A stretch of 64,000 bases of DNA from Dichetophora obliterata (GCA_963920525.1 OY986440.1:19192068-19256067), one strand, 5' to 3'; shown: positions 31,505 through 41,694, counted from the stretch's first letter. Notes: generated by a model from the letters alone, not told the origin. Made by a program: numbers and translations.

Positions 31505-34465
31505 ACCCAAAAAAGCGATAAAAGTACCAGGGAATACGGTGGAAGTAGAAAGTCATGTCAAACACCTTAGCTCGGCCATGGTCGAAGCCTACGAGGTGGC
31601 ATGCCCAATACTTTCAGTAGACGATGGTGATCCAACGCCATGGTGGTGCACGGAAATCGAATCTCTGAAGAAGAAGGTTACGAAGGCCTTCAAACTGCAC
31701 ATGAGAGGGGGAACCCCAGAAACATGGGCAAATTACAAGGCACGGAAAAGGGAACTGAAGTACCTCATACGACAACGGAAAAGGCAGTCGTGGAGAGACT
31801 TCTGTTCTGGGATGGAAACTATATCAGAAGCATGTAGGCTTCAGAAAATGGTTTCAAAAGACCCATTCTCCAAAGTGGGACTGATCCGAAAGAAGGATGG
31901 AACCATGGCAGAGAACCTAGAGGAGTCCATGGAAGTTCTGATGAAGGTGCACTTTCCTGGAAGTTTTAAGTCTGATGACCCGTGGACACCCTTGAAGAAA
32001 GGAATGCACAGGGTTGACAGGCTGGAAGCCGAAAGGATGATCACTATGGACGGGGTGAGGAGTGCTATACGCTCATTTGCTCCATACAAAACATCAGGGA
32101 TGGACGGTATATTCCCTGCTATGATGCAGTGGGGGGAAGATCTCATTGCACCTAGGCTGTGGGGTATATTCGTTACTTGCCTAGCGACTGGGTATGTTCC
32201 GAGAGTCTGGAGAGAGGCGAAAGTTGTCTTTCTTCCGAAGCCTGGAAAAAAAGATTATGCGGAGGCGAAGTCGTTCAGACCGATCAGCCTAACATCTTTT
32301 CTCTTGAAAACGATGGAAAGAGTGATGGTTGACTGTCTTGAGAGCACCTCGCTGATGCAAAATCCTCTGAGTAGATACCAACATGCATATAGAGCAGGTA
32401 GGTCTACGGAGAGTGCTCTTCACGAATTGGTAAGAGTGACTGAAAAGGAGGTATTTTCAGGAGGCATTGCGATGGCCACATTTATGGACATCGAAGGTGC
32501 TTTCGACAAAATATGCTTTGGAAGGCTGCGGCAAGCCCTGACAGAACGCAATGTAAGCCCAATGATAGCAAATTGGGTGGACAATATGCTCAAACACAGG
32601 GCTGTCAACATGCAGAATGGAAGAGTAAAGACTAGAGGTAGAGTAAGTAGAGGATGTCCCCAGGGCGGGGTGTTATCGCCAACCCTGTGGAACATAACTG
32701 TGGACTCACTACTGGTTAGACTGGATGAATCGGGCATACACACGATAGGGTATGCAGATGACATTGCGTTGGTGGTCCGCGGCAAGTTCATTGACACCAT
32801 CTCTGACATCATGAAGGGAGCACTCCGAATGGTGGAGGAGTGGTGTCGAGAACAAGGCCTTACCGTAAACGCAGGCAAGTCAGACAATATTCTCTTTACT
32901 AGAAAGAGGGTAGGCCTGAGTACAGAACCACTCAGACTTTTTGGAGCTGAAATCAACATGTCCACGAAAGTTAAATATCTAGGGGTAACCCTTGATAGCA
33001 AACTGAACTGAAACGAGCATGTAGAAGATAGGATTCAAAGAGCCAAGAGGGTTCTGTTCCAGTGCAGACGCGTTTGTGGCCTCAAATGGGGGCTAAACCC
33101 AGAGGCTATGAAATGGGTTTACACTATGATGGTTAGACCTGTCATCACGTACGCTTCGGTGATTTGGTGGACAAAAGTCAGCCAGAAAACCATTAAGAAG
33201 AGACTGGACAGAGTCCAACGGCTGGCGTGTGTTGGAATAACAGGTGCAATACGCACCACTCCAACAAGCGCAATGGAGGTTCTGTTAGGTATGCTGCCGT
33301 TGGATTTAGAAATAAAGACAACAGCGGCGCTGTCAGCCCTCAGGATGTTGCGAAATGCTACGTGGCATGAGGCAACGGCCCTGCATGGTCATATTCGCAT
33401 CCTTGATATTGTACAGAGAGATGTCAGGGAGGCGTTTATGCCTATGGATGGAAGGCAGAGAGTAAAAATAACAGAAAAATGTTATAAAACTCTTATAACG
33501 GATGGAGCCGTTTGTGAAGAAATCGCTGGTAGCGATATCAGTATATTCACAGACGGTTCTCTGATGAATGGCCGAGCCGGGGCAGGCGTGTACTCAAAAG
33601 AGTTAAGCCTATCCTGTGTACTGAGGTTGGGGAGGTTTGTGTCTGTATACCAGGCAGAAATGCTTGGCGTAGTGCATGCGCTGGACCACCTGATAGATGG
33701 CCGGATCAGTGGCAAGAAAATTGTCATCGCTCTCGACAATCAGTCTGTGATTAGGTGTATGCAACGGACAGACATCACTTCCAGGTTGGCCATAGAATGT
33801 CTTACAAAACTCAATAGGTGCGCCCAGACGAATGAGCTCACACTTATGTGGGTGAGAGGACACTCTGGCATAGAACAGAATGAAGAAGCTGATTCTTTAG
33901 CAAGAGCAGGATCAGCAGAAGAATTCTGTGGACCAGAACCACGTATCGCCATAGGCGACAATATGGTGGCAGGCCTTATTAAACAATGGACGGACTCGGA
34001 ACACAGTAAAAGGTGGGAAGAAGCTGTTAACTGCAGGCAATCAAAGGCGGCCGTGAAGTGGTCTCGTAGTGAGGCAGCAAAAGTTATCCGATACAATCGA
34101 AGGACTTTAAGCTGGCTTACTGCACTGGTCACAGGACACTGTCTCTTCATGTACCATCTCGGGAAGATGACTCTGACCGAGGACGATGCGTGTAGGTTAT
34201 GCCTAGAGGAGCCGGAAACAGCAGCACACATTCTGTGCCAGTGTCCGGCGCTGGCAAGCATAAGATTGACCACTCTGGGACGCCCATTTATTGGCGAAGC
34301 CGAGATTGGTCAACTAGCCTATAAGGATATGCTTGAGGTGACAAAGGATGCTTACACGAGGAGCATGCTCACGTACGAGTACTCCGAGCAGTAGTACCCT
34401 TTGTCCAATGGGGGACGAAAAGGGACCCACTGTGGTCTGCTTCGACAAATCCCCAACTTATTTTA
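31505..34465 (+). mobile_element. LOA-type LINE with RNase H, 5'-truncated
   Basis: It begins in the linker between endonuclease and RT ('IKVPGNTVEVESHVKHL'), so the endonuclease is absent. RT, RNase H and a CCHC-like C-terminal motif follow, then a ~70-bp 3' UTR ('ggacccactgtggtctgctt'). It is markedly more GC-rich than its host sequence. The 3' end touches the inner edge of the right inverted arm. No target duplication was found. With one stop in ~960 codons it is probably the youngest insertion of the stack. Confidence 0.88.
31506..34394 (+). pseudogene. LOA-type RT-RNase H polyprotein, one internal stop
   Basis: The frame 31539-33011 opens with a GTG, not an ATG. It runs through 'TSGMDGIFPAMMQ', 'FRPISLTSFLLKTMERVM', 'FMDIEGAFDKICF', 'RGCPQGGVLSPTLWNI' and 'GYADDIALVV' (YADD 32751-32762). 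A TGA at 33009-33011 interrupts 'LDSKLN*NEHV' where a Trp codon is expected, and the same frame continues to 34394. RNase H follows with all acidic residues visible: 'ISIFTDGSLMNG', 'YQAEMLGVVHAL', 'IALDNQSVIRC' and 'WVRGHSGIEQNEEADSLA'. A C-terminal zinc-knuckle-like 'CRLCLEEPETAAHILCQC' closes it. Endonuclease is missing, so it is not autonomous even without the stop. Confidence 0.92.
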
Positions 34466-34467
34466 TA

Positions 34468-35305
34468 AGACATTGATCAATTTTCTAAAATGTTGTCCTT
34501 TGGTGCATTTGAATCCGATTAGAAACAAAAAAGATATATCGATTTATCTAAACCGCTTTGCTTCAAATAGATAAATATATACTTTTTTTAACAAATTAGC
34601 CGAATATCAATTTGCATTACAAAGAAATAAAAACAAGAAAACAAAATTGATGGCATTTTCTTTAAAAAATACAATTTAAAGGTATGAGTGGATTCAACTC
34701 TGTGCAGCAGATTAGAGTTTTACTTTTAAATCTGTTTAAAATAGGTAATAAGTAATTGAATTAATTTTTTTAAAATTTAATTTTAATGTCATTTAGAAGA
34801 TTGATAAATTTTCTAAAATTTTGTTCTTTGAAGCATATGAATCCGATCAGAAATAAAAAAGATATAGCGATTTATCTAAAACGTCTTTGCTTTAGATAGA
34901 CAAAATCGCAAATATATGATTTATATCTGACGATCAACGAAATGCTTCCAAAACGTGAACAAAATCCTAGCGTAACAAAAAAAGTCCAATGCAGCAACAA
35001 CAAATCAAGCCAAAAAAAATGTAAACAAAGTCAGGCTGCTCTACTCAAAAATCTAAAAAATATATGTATAAGCAGTGGTTTTCTGCATCATTGCTGTTCT
35101 TTTATAAATTCTAGCAACATAAACAAAACTTTAAGCAACTTATACATGTTGTGCTAGCAACACAAATCCATGCAAGCGATTACTCGCAAGGTTATTTACT
35201 CGTCGGGTCTCTTGTCTTGTACGTGCAAATTTTTCATTCCGTACCGGAGCTTTCACATGCAATGTCTATAAGTGTTTATAGTCTCTGGTCATACTAGTCA
35301 CTAAT
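34468..35305 (-). repeat. right inverted arm (~835 bp)
   Basis: Reverse partner of 29480-30314. The inner edge 'taagacattgatcaattttc' meets the LOA 3' end. The outer edge is near 'ctctggtcatactagtcac'. The very high similarity between arms means a recent inverted duplication or gene conversion. Confidence 0.9.
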
Positions 35306-35381
35306 ACTAGTGAAAATTGTCAGAGCTAGTCAAACTATATATTCATTCGAATGAATTAATTTCATATGTCACGTTACTTTA

Positions 35382-35430
35382 GGGGGGGGGGAGGGGTTTT
35401 GAAAAGCACTACGAAAAGTAACGCAGGGGG
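35382..35430 (+). repeat. subterminal G-rich repeat, right copy
   Basis: 'aggggttttgaaaagcacta' then 'cgaaaagtaacgcagg', in the same orientation as 28690-28745. Confidence 0.8.
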
Positions 35431-35457
35431 AGGGGGGGTAAAAAAACCGGAAAATCA

Positions 35458-35481
35458 GTAACGTAGTTTATGGACGACCCC
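35458..35481 (-). repeat. right 24-bp TIR
   Basis: Exact reverse complement of 28661-28684, followed by the TAA duplication. Confidence 0.95.
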
Positions 35482-35484
35482 TAA

Positions 35485-35654
35485 GCTCTTTGAGAATATA
35501 GTAAAAGATAAAATGTACTTTGCATTAAAAAATGTTATTTGCCCCAATCAACATGGCTTTGTTTCTGGTAGGTCAACTACAACAAATCTTAGTGTATTCA
35601 CAAATTACTGCATCACCACAATTGAAAAGCGGTACCAGTTGGATGCCATTTACT
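35485..35654 (+). pseudogene. LINE D2 RT, second part
   Basis: It continues the RT in frame with 'LFENIVKDKMYFALKNVICP', 'NQHGFVSGRSTTTNL' and 'DAIY'. The hAT element interrupts directly before the catalytic 'SDISKAFDKL' motif, which resumes at 37395. Confidence 0.9.
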
Positions 35655-35984
35655 CAAGCGCGTCGGAAGCGAATTTCATCTGGGGGGGCAGTACAAATGG
35701 TGGTGCAAAAAAAGTTCACCAAAATTTCTTCAAAGAAACATGAATGTGAATAAACATATTTTTTATTTTAGTTTAAAATAAAAAAAAATATAAAAATATA
35801 TAAAAAATATTAAAATTTCATTATTTTTAAAAGTTCTTCCAATTTCAATATTTGAGATCATTCTTTAATGAATCTTTCATATGGTAATATGAAAATATAA
35901 GAAATAATGGTTGCTTTTATAAAGCAAGACTAGGTATATCTTTATATGGTTTAAATGCAATAAGGTACAAGAAGTTATATCAAT

Positions 35985-36865
35985 TTAAATTATTCCACAA
36001 TATTTATTTCTGTCCTTGCGAGAAACAAACTCTTTCACCACCTCCATCGAATTCAATTCTTCGGTTTTATCTTTGTTAATGTGTATAAGTGCCGCATGAG
36101 TGAGTCGTTTCTGTGTCATAGTTGCTCGAAGATACGTTTTAAGTCGTCTTAGTGCACTAAAAGAACGCTCAGATGAAGCTCCTGATGCAGGTACAGTCAA
36201 AAGCAAAGCAATAAGTTTTTCAACTTCATTTAATAGTTTTTTTACAGGATCCGAATTTTTCGCAAATTGGGATACAATGCCACTACAATTTCAAGTTGTT
36301 TGGCCAGGCAATTGCTTCAGCAATTTCATCTGCAAAAAAGTCATCTGCATAAAGATCTATTTTTGTTTTTAGATTTAGTTCAGAAGGCACTTTTCCGTTG
36401 AAGGCTTCGATTACAATATTTTCCAACGATTCCAGAGTGTCAAGATCTGTTTAAATGTACAATAAGACTAACAAAGTGCCAGTTTACACTAGCTTCACTC
36501 AACCGACTCACCGAATGTTAAATCAAAGTGAGTCGGTTGAGTGAAGCTGGTGTAAACTTGCAAAAATAAAAAAAAGTAAAATATCAACCTGTTTGATCGA
36601 ATCTAGCCGTTATCGCATTTGAGAGAAGATCTAAAATTTCGAAATAATCTTTTCGTAGCCGATCATATAATGGCAACTGTATTGAAGGAACCGGATTTGA
36701 TGTTTCTTCAAAGCGTCGAGGTGGATTTTCATCAACTAATTCACAGTAGGGGCTTTCGCATGGTCCAAAACATTGGACCAACTTGGCAGATTGTACAACA
36801 TGTAGTACCATGCGTAAGCTAAAACGATAGTCGAAATTTTTGGTTTTTTTCTGCCGATTGTACAA
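35985..36865 (-). pseudogene. hAT transposase fragment with intron
   Basis: Minus strand. An upstream exon (36865-36589) reads 'FRLRMVLHVV'-like sequence as 'YRFSLRMVLHVVQSAKLVQC' and 'YDRLRKDYFEILDLLSNAIT', ending 'ARFDQT'. A 142-nt intron (36588-36447, GTTGAT...TTTAAACAG) is followed by 'DLDTLESLENIVIEAFNGK'. After a frame break comes the dimerisation domain (36206-35985) with 'TVPASGASSERSFSALRRLK' and 'LTHAALIHINKD'. This is the hallmark C-terminus of hAT transposases of the ZMYM1-like group. The N-terminal zinc finger and DDE core are missing. Confidence 0.85.
36481..36558. repeat. 78-nt near-perfect hairpin inside the hAT intron
   Basis: Arms of 31 nt (36481-36511 and 36528-36558) pair with a single G-T mismatch. 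The loop is 16 nt. The left arm begins 'agtttacactagcttcactc'. It lies wholly within the 142-nt intron. It could be a tiny MITE or a remnant of an inverted duplication. Confidence 0.85.
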
Positions 36866-37394
36866 TATTGTACAACTGTGTAAAATTACTGCTCAATTGT
36901 TAGGGCATCTAAAAGTTGCTTAGCTATTAGCCGGATGTGTTCTGCTTGAGAGTTTGCAATTAATGATGTTGCTTTACAAGTTAGATCGTTCGAACGCTCA
37001 ATCAAATAGTCCCATTTGTTTTCCATCTAACTTATCGTACAACATGTCGTCCAATATGAAGAGCCCCTAAGAACATGTCAAAAATTTTTCTTTCCAAAGT
37101 TGCAAAATTAACAAGCATTAAGCTACATACTAAGGGGTGCTTTTAAACTGAAGTGGTGGGTTTGCAGTAGAAACTCTACATTTTGTTCTATCTTTTTGCA
37201 AGCATAGAGAAAGAAAATGATTATCCGCAAGCATGCTTATGAAGAAGAAAGAAAGAAGAGGAAAATATATAATACAAAAATATTATCGTTGTAAAAAAAA
37301 CTGATATTTTGAATAACTTTTGAAGTTTATCTAGCTAAAAAAGTGGGGGGCAACTGCCCCTCTTTCCCCCGCTTCCGACGCCAATGCATTTACT

Positions 37395-38450
37395 CCGACA
37401 TATCCAAAGCCTTTGATAAACTATCTCATGAAATTTTACTACTCAAGCTTGCCATGATTGGCTTCCATTCTACATTCTAGGTTGGAATCTTACCTTTCAA
37501 ATAGAGTTTCATATGTGGTCATTGAAAACGTAAAATCACTTCTTTTTTTATCAACTTCAGAGGTTCCTCAGGGTAGCATTCTTAGACCATTACTTTTTGT
37601 CATTTTTATAAATGATGTTTCCAAATGTTTTAATAATGTCCAATTTTTACTTTATGCAGATGACTTAAAAGTTTTCCATAAGGTTAAAAATCAATCGGAT
37701 GCTTATCGTCTTCAGGCTGATCTCTTAAACGTTTTTTCTTGGTTTAATCTAAACCAATTGTCACTAAACCTTTTAAAATGCTTTGTTGTTTCTTATTATA
37801 AGTTAAATTCTCCTATATCGCTTGATTATACCTTATATAACACTAAGCTTGTAAGGTTATCCGAAATTCGTGATCTAGGCATTATTTTTGATTTAGGCCT
37901 TAGTTTTAGCTGTCATTTAAACCATATTATCCCCAAAGCATATTCCCTATTAGCGTTTGTTAAGCGAAATAGTACCGGCTTCTCTGACCTATACACATTT
38001 AAAAATTTATATTCGTCCCTCGTAAGATCTAGCCTTGAGTACGCTTCATTTATTTGGAGCCCATTTTATTCAGTGCATATTACTAGATTGGAACAAGTTC
38101 AAAAAAGATTTTTGAAATTTGCTTTACGTTCAATTAATTTGTCGGATCTTCTTCCGTCCTATAGAACGCGTTGCCTGCTTATTGGTCTGTCTTCTCTTGA
38201 AGCTAAAAGGTTATTGCACAGTATTATGATCATTTACGATTTGATCAACGGAAACATCATCTGTGAGAAATTACTTGAATTATTATCGTTTAATATTCCA
38301 CAAAGAATGCTTCGTAACTATGATTTTTTTTACATTAATTGCCATAGATTGCCAATTAATAGAGTACTTATAGCTATAAACAGAATGTATAATAATAACT
38401 TAATTGATTTTTCTATGCCTAAAAATGCCTTTAAAACTACTATTACTTAA
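37395..38450 (+). pseudogene. LINE D2 RT, third part (palm to C-terminus)
   Basis: It starts with 'SDISKAFDKLSHEILLLKLA', has a break near 37470, then a 330-codon frame 37458-38450 with 'SEVPQGSILRPLLFVIFIND', 'FLLYADDLKVFHK' (YADD about 37653-37664), thumb and the C-terminal domain 'RLEQVQKRFLKFALRSIN' and 'FNIPQRMLRNYDFF'. The usual G in 'PQGSILGP' is R here. The 3' UTR then runs to the (TAAA)n tail at 38531-38555. Catalytic aspartates are retained but the gene is fragmented. Confidence 0.9.
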
Positions 38451-38558
38451 TTGTTAAACAGTTTATAATTTTGTTCCTATTTTATATCCTGATTTGTTAT
38501 TGTCTGTAAGGATAATTTATCCATAGACGGAAATAAATAAATAAATAAATATATAAAT

Positions 38559-39098
38559 ATTGGCGCCAGCCAGTGGACGGCTCAGCGAAGCATTGCGAGA
38601 TTGGGCGTTAAGGTAGCAGAAAAGGAAAAAAAAAACCAATGCTAACCAAGAGACATGTGCGGTTAAGCCAGGATTTTGCTGCAGCGCACGATCACTGGAC
38701 AATCGCTGATTGGGATATGGTGTGTTTTAAGCAGACATTTATCTAAGGTTATTTGGTCTGATGAGACTAAAATCAACCGTTTTCAATCAGATGGTCGTTC
38801 GTGGTATTTCACCAGGGACCCGAATACAACCCTATCACATCAAGTCAAGCAAACTATGAAACATGGTGGTGGATCTATAATGGTTTGGGGCTGTATTTCG
38901 CGAAATGGTGTTGGACCCTTAACACGCATCGACGGCATTATGTTTAAGGAACAGTACCTGTACATCCTGCAGCAGAATATTCCAGGTGTTGTAGAATATA
39001 TGGGTCTTGGGTTTTGAAAATGATCCAAAACACACTGCACATGTTGTAAATGACTGAATACAACAGCAAAATTTGGTAATTTGAAATGCCAGCAATCT
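38559..39098 (+). pseudogene. Tc1 transposase, central DDE part
   Basis: Resumes with 'WTAQRSIARLGVKVAEK', then, after a shift in the A run near 38630, 'KPMLTKRHVRLSQDFAAAHD'. It continues in the frame at 38676-39017 with 'VIWSDETKINRFQSDG' (first catalytic Asp) and 'GGGSIMVWGCISRNGVGPL'. After another shift come 'FENDPKHTAHVVND' (second Asp) and 'IQQQNF'. The sequence stops at 39098, directly before the third-acid motif, because LINE F is inserted. At least three frameshifts are present. Confidence 0.88.
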
Positions 39099-40606
39099 TT
39101 TAATTTTGTGCCTGTTAATGAATTTGACGTCGGTAAATGTGTGATGCCGTTGAAATCGAATGCGATGGGTGAAGACGAAATTCCTATTAAGTTCATAAAA
39201 ATCATATTACCTCATATAATTAACCAGCTTACACACCTTATTAATTTCTGTTTTTCATCGTCATCTTTCCCGGACATGTGGAAAGTTGCTATTGAGTTAA
39301 CTGTGGCAAAAAAACCCAACCCTTCAGGGTCTACTGTTTTCAGGCCTATAAGCATTCTCTCACCTTTCGCAAAGATATGTGAAAAGCTAATGGCTCAACA
39401 AATAAATAGCTACATTAACGATAAAAGACTCTTATCCCCATTTCAGTCGGGTTTTCGGGCAGCGCATGGGTGTTCCTCAGCTGTAGTAAAGTTGTTGAAC
39501 GACATAAGGTCGGAATATGATGCTGGTAGCATGACATTGCTAGGCTTGCTTGATTTCTCTAAAGCTTTTGCTAAAGTAAACCATAAATGTCTGTATAAAA
39601 AATTCAAGCTTTTATTTGGTTTCGGTGAGAGTGTTGTTTACTTATTGTCTAGTTATCTGTCAAATCGGTTGCAAAGAGTTAAAGTTGGGAATAAGTTCTC
39701 GCTGTATAAATCGGTACAAAGTGGTGTTCCACAAGGTTCTATTTATTAAGGACATTTTTTTCTGTCTGCAAAAACTCATCCGTTCATACATATGCTGATG
39801 ATGTTCAGTTGCATCTTTCTCGCCGTATTGGACTACTTGATGATCTTTGTTGCCGAATGAATGAAGATCTAAATAACATCAATGAGTGGGCCCAACGAAA
39901 TGGTCTTCAATTGAATACTGCTAAATTGTATGTTCTACCTATATGTAAAAATTTAACGTGTGTTGTTGATATCCCTGACTTGTTTATTGGGACAAACAAG
40001 CTGAAATTAGTGTCAAAAGTTCTAAATCTGGGTTTTTATATAAATTCTTCTATGTCGTGTTCTGATCATATTAATAGTGTAGTTAAAAAATTTTATTATG
40101 TCCTGCGTAATTTAATAAAGTCTGCTAGTCCTAATAATCCTGTCAAAATTAGACGTAAGTTGGTAACACTGTTGGTACTACCTGTGATAACTTACGCTAA
40201 GTTGGTTTATAGAAGGCTCGACTCATCCTCTCAGTTAAAATTAAAAATTGCTTTTAGATATGCTACGCGCTATGTTTATGGGTTGCGTAGGTTTGACCAA
40301 TTATCTAGTTTCAGAAACTCCATACTTGGGTGTGATTTACCATCCCACCTTGATGCCAGAAACTGTATTTATTTGCATAAGCTGATCTATACAAAAACAC
40401 CTTCCTACTTATATGATAAACTTCAATTAAGCTTTTCCAGACGAGGTAATGTTCTTATAGTTCCAAAATATACTTCATTAACCTCCTCGCGCTTGTTTTT
40501 CATTAACGCCATCAGACTGTGGAATGCACTGCCATGTGGACTGAGAGAGGTCTCAGGGAGAGGTGTTTTTAGGCAAGCTATTCTTACTTATTTTTTATAC
40601 AACTAA
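39099..40606 (+). pseudogene. LINE F reverse transcriptase, one frameshift
   Basis: The first frame runs to 39749 with 'NAMGEDEIPIKFIKIILPHI', 'FRPISILSPFAKICEKLM', 'QSGFRAAHGC', 'LLDFSKAFAKVNHKCL' and 'SGVPQGSI'. A frameshift/stop near 39747 and a small loss remove the 'LGPLLF' part. 'TYADDVQLHLSRR' follows just before the frame 39809-40606, so YADD is still readable. The C-terminus has 'LFFINAIRLWNALPCGLREV'. The first catalytic motif reads FAKV instead of FDKV. The enzyme would be inactive even without the frameshift. Confidence 0.88.
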
Positions 40607-40844
40607 GTTTCTTCATTCTTTCTTTTGCTGTCCAAACATCGACAAATTATTTTTAAATTCACAATCTCTTATTAAATATTCTGTTTTTAATGTAATGAAA
40701 TTTTATTTGCTATTTAAAAATTGCTATTAAACATATATTGTATCTTTAGTTAAGTTAAATCACTAAACAGTTGTTATTATACTTATATTGAATGTATTTA
40801 TGTTGTGCTATAAAATAACTTAGTTCTTACTGCACTAATGTTTT
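39099..40844 (+). mobile_element. 5'-truncated LINE family A, second copy (F)
   Basis: It is inserted between 'gccagcaatct' and 'ccggacatgaattc' of the Tc1 gene, with a short CT or TCT overlap at both ends. It starts inside the protein at 'FNFVPVNEFDVGKCVM', so it lacks the endonuclease. The 3' UTR (40607-40844) ends 'aacttagttcttactgc', as in the copy at 12305-14200. No poly(A) is visible. Confidence 0.88.
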
Positions 40845-41047
40845 CTCCGGACATGAATTCAATAGAGAATTTTTGGAGTCATGTCAAATTGCAACTAGCT
40901 AAGTATCCTAGTCCGCCCATAAGAGTTAATGAGCTGTGGGAGTGAACAAGGGAAATTTGGGAAGCTATATCACCAGAATTCATCAGAAGTTATACCTCCA
41001 GTATGCCAAACCGCATCCGGGAACTAAAGAAAAGTAAAGGATACTAG
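40845..41047 (+). pseudogene. Tc1 transposase, C-terminal part
   Basis: 'SPDMNSIENFWSHVKLQLAK' carries the third catalytic acid (Glu in IENFW). A TGA replaces a codon after 'VNELWE', then 'EAISPEFIRSYTSSMPNRIR' and a stop at about 41045. With the two upstream pieces it completes one Tc1 transposase. Confidence 0.88.
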
Positions 41048-41107
41048 ACACGCTACTAGTTTAGATGTTTTTTTGGTCAAATAAAATTAAAAAACAATAA
41101 ATTAATA

Positions 41108-41309
41108 ATGAGTGCAAAACTGTAATATTTGCACATTTTGGTCAGTTTTTTTTTTTTTGTTTTTTGCGCAGTTAGATTAACTTGAAGCAGTTTTGTAGAA
41201 AGAGTACAAGTGTACTATTTATATTATTAAAAAAAAATGTCAAAGCATTTCTCTATGGAGAAAATAACAGCTGCTGAAATGAGAAGTAGTAAGCGTGTAT
41301 CTATCAGTG
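41108..41309 (-). repeat. right TIR of Tc1-like element
   Basis: Inverted match of 27426-27639. The conserved blocks are 'agcagctgctgaaatgag'-like sequence ('acagctgctgaaatgag', about 41266-41283) and 'gagtacaagtgtact' (about 41201-41215). Confidence 0.85.
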
Positions 41310-41311
41310 TA

Positions 41312-41694
41312 TCCGCAGTGTATGCGAATCTCTGCACAGACGGACATCACCTTTTCCGCTACTCGTGGGTCCTATTATGAAAAAAAAAAGAATTTATATA
41401 CCAAAAACAAGGAGTCGGAATCTCCTCAGAAACCATAGTGTAGTAGTGCAGTTGCTGCTACGGCTCAGAATCCAACCAAGCCAGATCAGAGCTGTAGCGG
41501 TAGCTCAATTCGAGGCAAAGCCTTTTCTTCTACCCATTAGGGCTCGTCTAGGGAGTTGCGCACAGCGACTAGGCTTCTCGCACATCTAGAGAAGGAGCTC
41601 GCTGCACAGTCTGTGCTATCGGACAAGCAGCTCAAGAGCCGTGAATGGGCGTTAGGCGTCATTGGCTGCAAGGCAGCATCGCCCGGAGCCGGAC
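41312..41694 (+). pseudogene. non-LTR ORF1-like fragment, right of the Tc1
   Basis: It resumes the GC-rich element cut at 27425. In one frame with two stops it reads 'ELRTATRLLAHLEKELAAQS' and 'VLSDKQLKSREWALGVI'. This is Gln/Ser-rich then helical sequence, as in the ORF1 of non-LTR elements. At about 41694 it changes abruptly into RNase H-type sequence. I infer an internal deletion or template jump, not a natural order. Confidence 0.5.

Larger units (their letters stand above)
28661..35481. mobile_element. 6.8-kb TIR element with inverted arms, TAA duplication
   Basis: Perfect 24-bp TIRs (28661-28684, 35458-35481) beginning GGGGTCGTCCATAAACTACG. TAA lies on both sides (28658-28660, 35482-35484), confirmed because the interrupted LINE D2 reads in frame across the join. 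Inside the TIRs lie a G-rich subterminal direct repeat, two ~835-bp inverted arms and, between the arms, tandem ~330-bp units and a LOA-type LINE. No transposase is recognised. A 3-bp TAA duplication would fit PIF/Harbinger, but the TIR family is not one I can assign. Confidence 0.85.
35655..37386 (-). mobile_element. hAT transposon, 8-bp duplication, degraded
   Basis: TIRs CAAGCGCGTCGGAAGCG (35655-35671) and, reversed from the right end, CATTGGCGTCGGAAGCG. Target duplication CATTTACT at 35647-35654 and 37387-37394. The LINE frame closes exactly when the element and one duplication are discounted. Inner edges are G-rich ('gggggggcagt' at left, 'gggggcaactgcccc' at right). It encodes, on the minus strand, a shortened hAT transposase with an intron. 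At 1.7 kb it is an internally deleted copy. Confidence 0.92.
27994..38558 (+). mobile_element. LINE family D, long copy (D2), doubly interrupted
   Basis: A 5'-truncated non-LTR element beginning in the linker before RT ('KLPWYTKGLKKLKN') and ending with a (TAAA)n tail (38531-38555). It consists of three exactly joined parts, 27994-28660, 35485-35654 and 37395-38558, about 2.0 kb in total. The breaks are a TIR element with TAA duplication and a hAT with 8-bp duplication. Its 3' UTR matches copy D1 ('gtctgtaaggat'). It sits inside the Tc1 transposase gene. Clade is uncertain. Confidence 0.88.
27426..41309 (+). mobile_element. Tc1-like DNA transposon split by nested insertions
   Basis: Ends CAGTGATGAG at left and CACTGATAGA (reversed) at right, each flanked by TA (27424-27425, 41310-41311). 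TIRs of about 200 bp match at several blocks: 'ctcatttcagcagctg', 'gtacacttgtactct', 'aagttaatct' and 'acagttttgcactca'. Transposase pieces lie in order at about 27781-27993, 38559-39098 and 40845-41047. Removing the two LINEs leaves about 1.57 kb, the normal Tc1 size. Long TIRs are known in Tc1-family elements such as Minos. Confidence 0.9.

Noticed and set aside
32420..34273. Minus-strand frames of 177-193 codons opposite the LOA element
   Set aside because: Antisense shadows of the GC-richer RT-RNase H frame.
28661..35481. Calling the 6.8-kb element PIF/Harbinger on its TAA duplication
   Set aside because: No DDE transposase or Myb-like protein is visible, and other superfamilies can give short AT-rich duplications.
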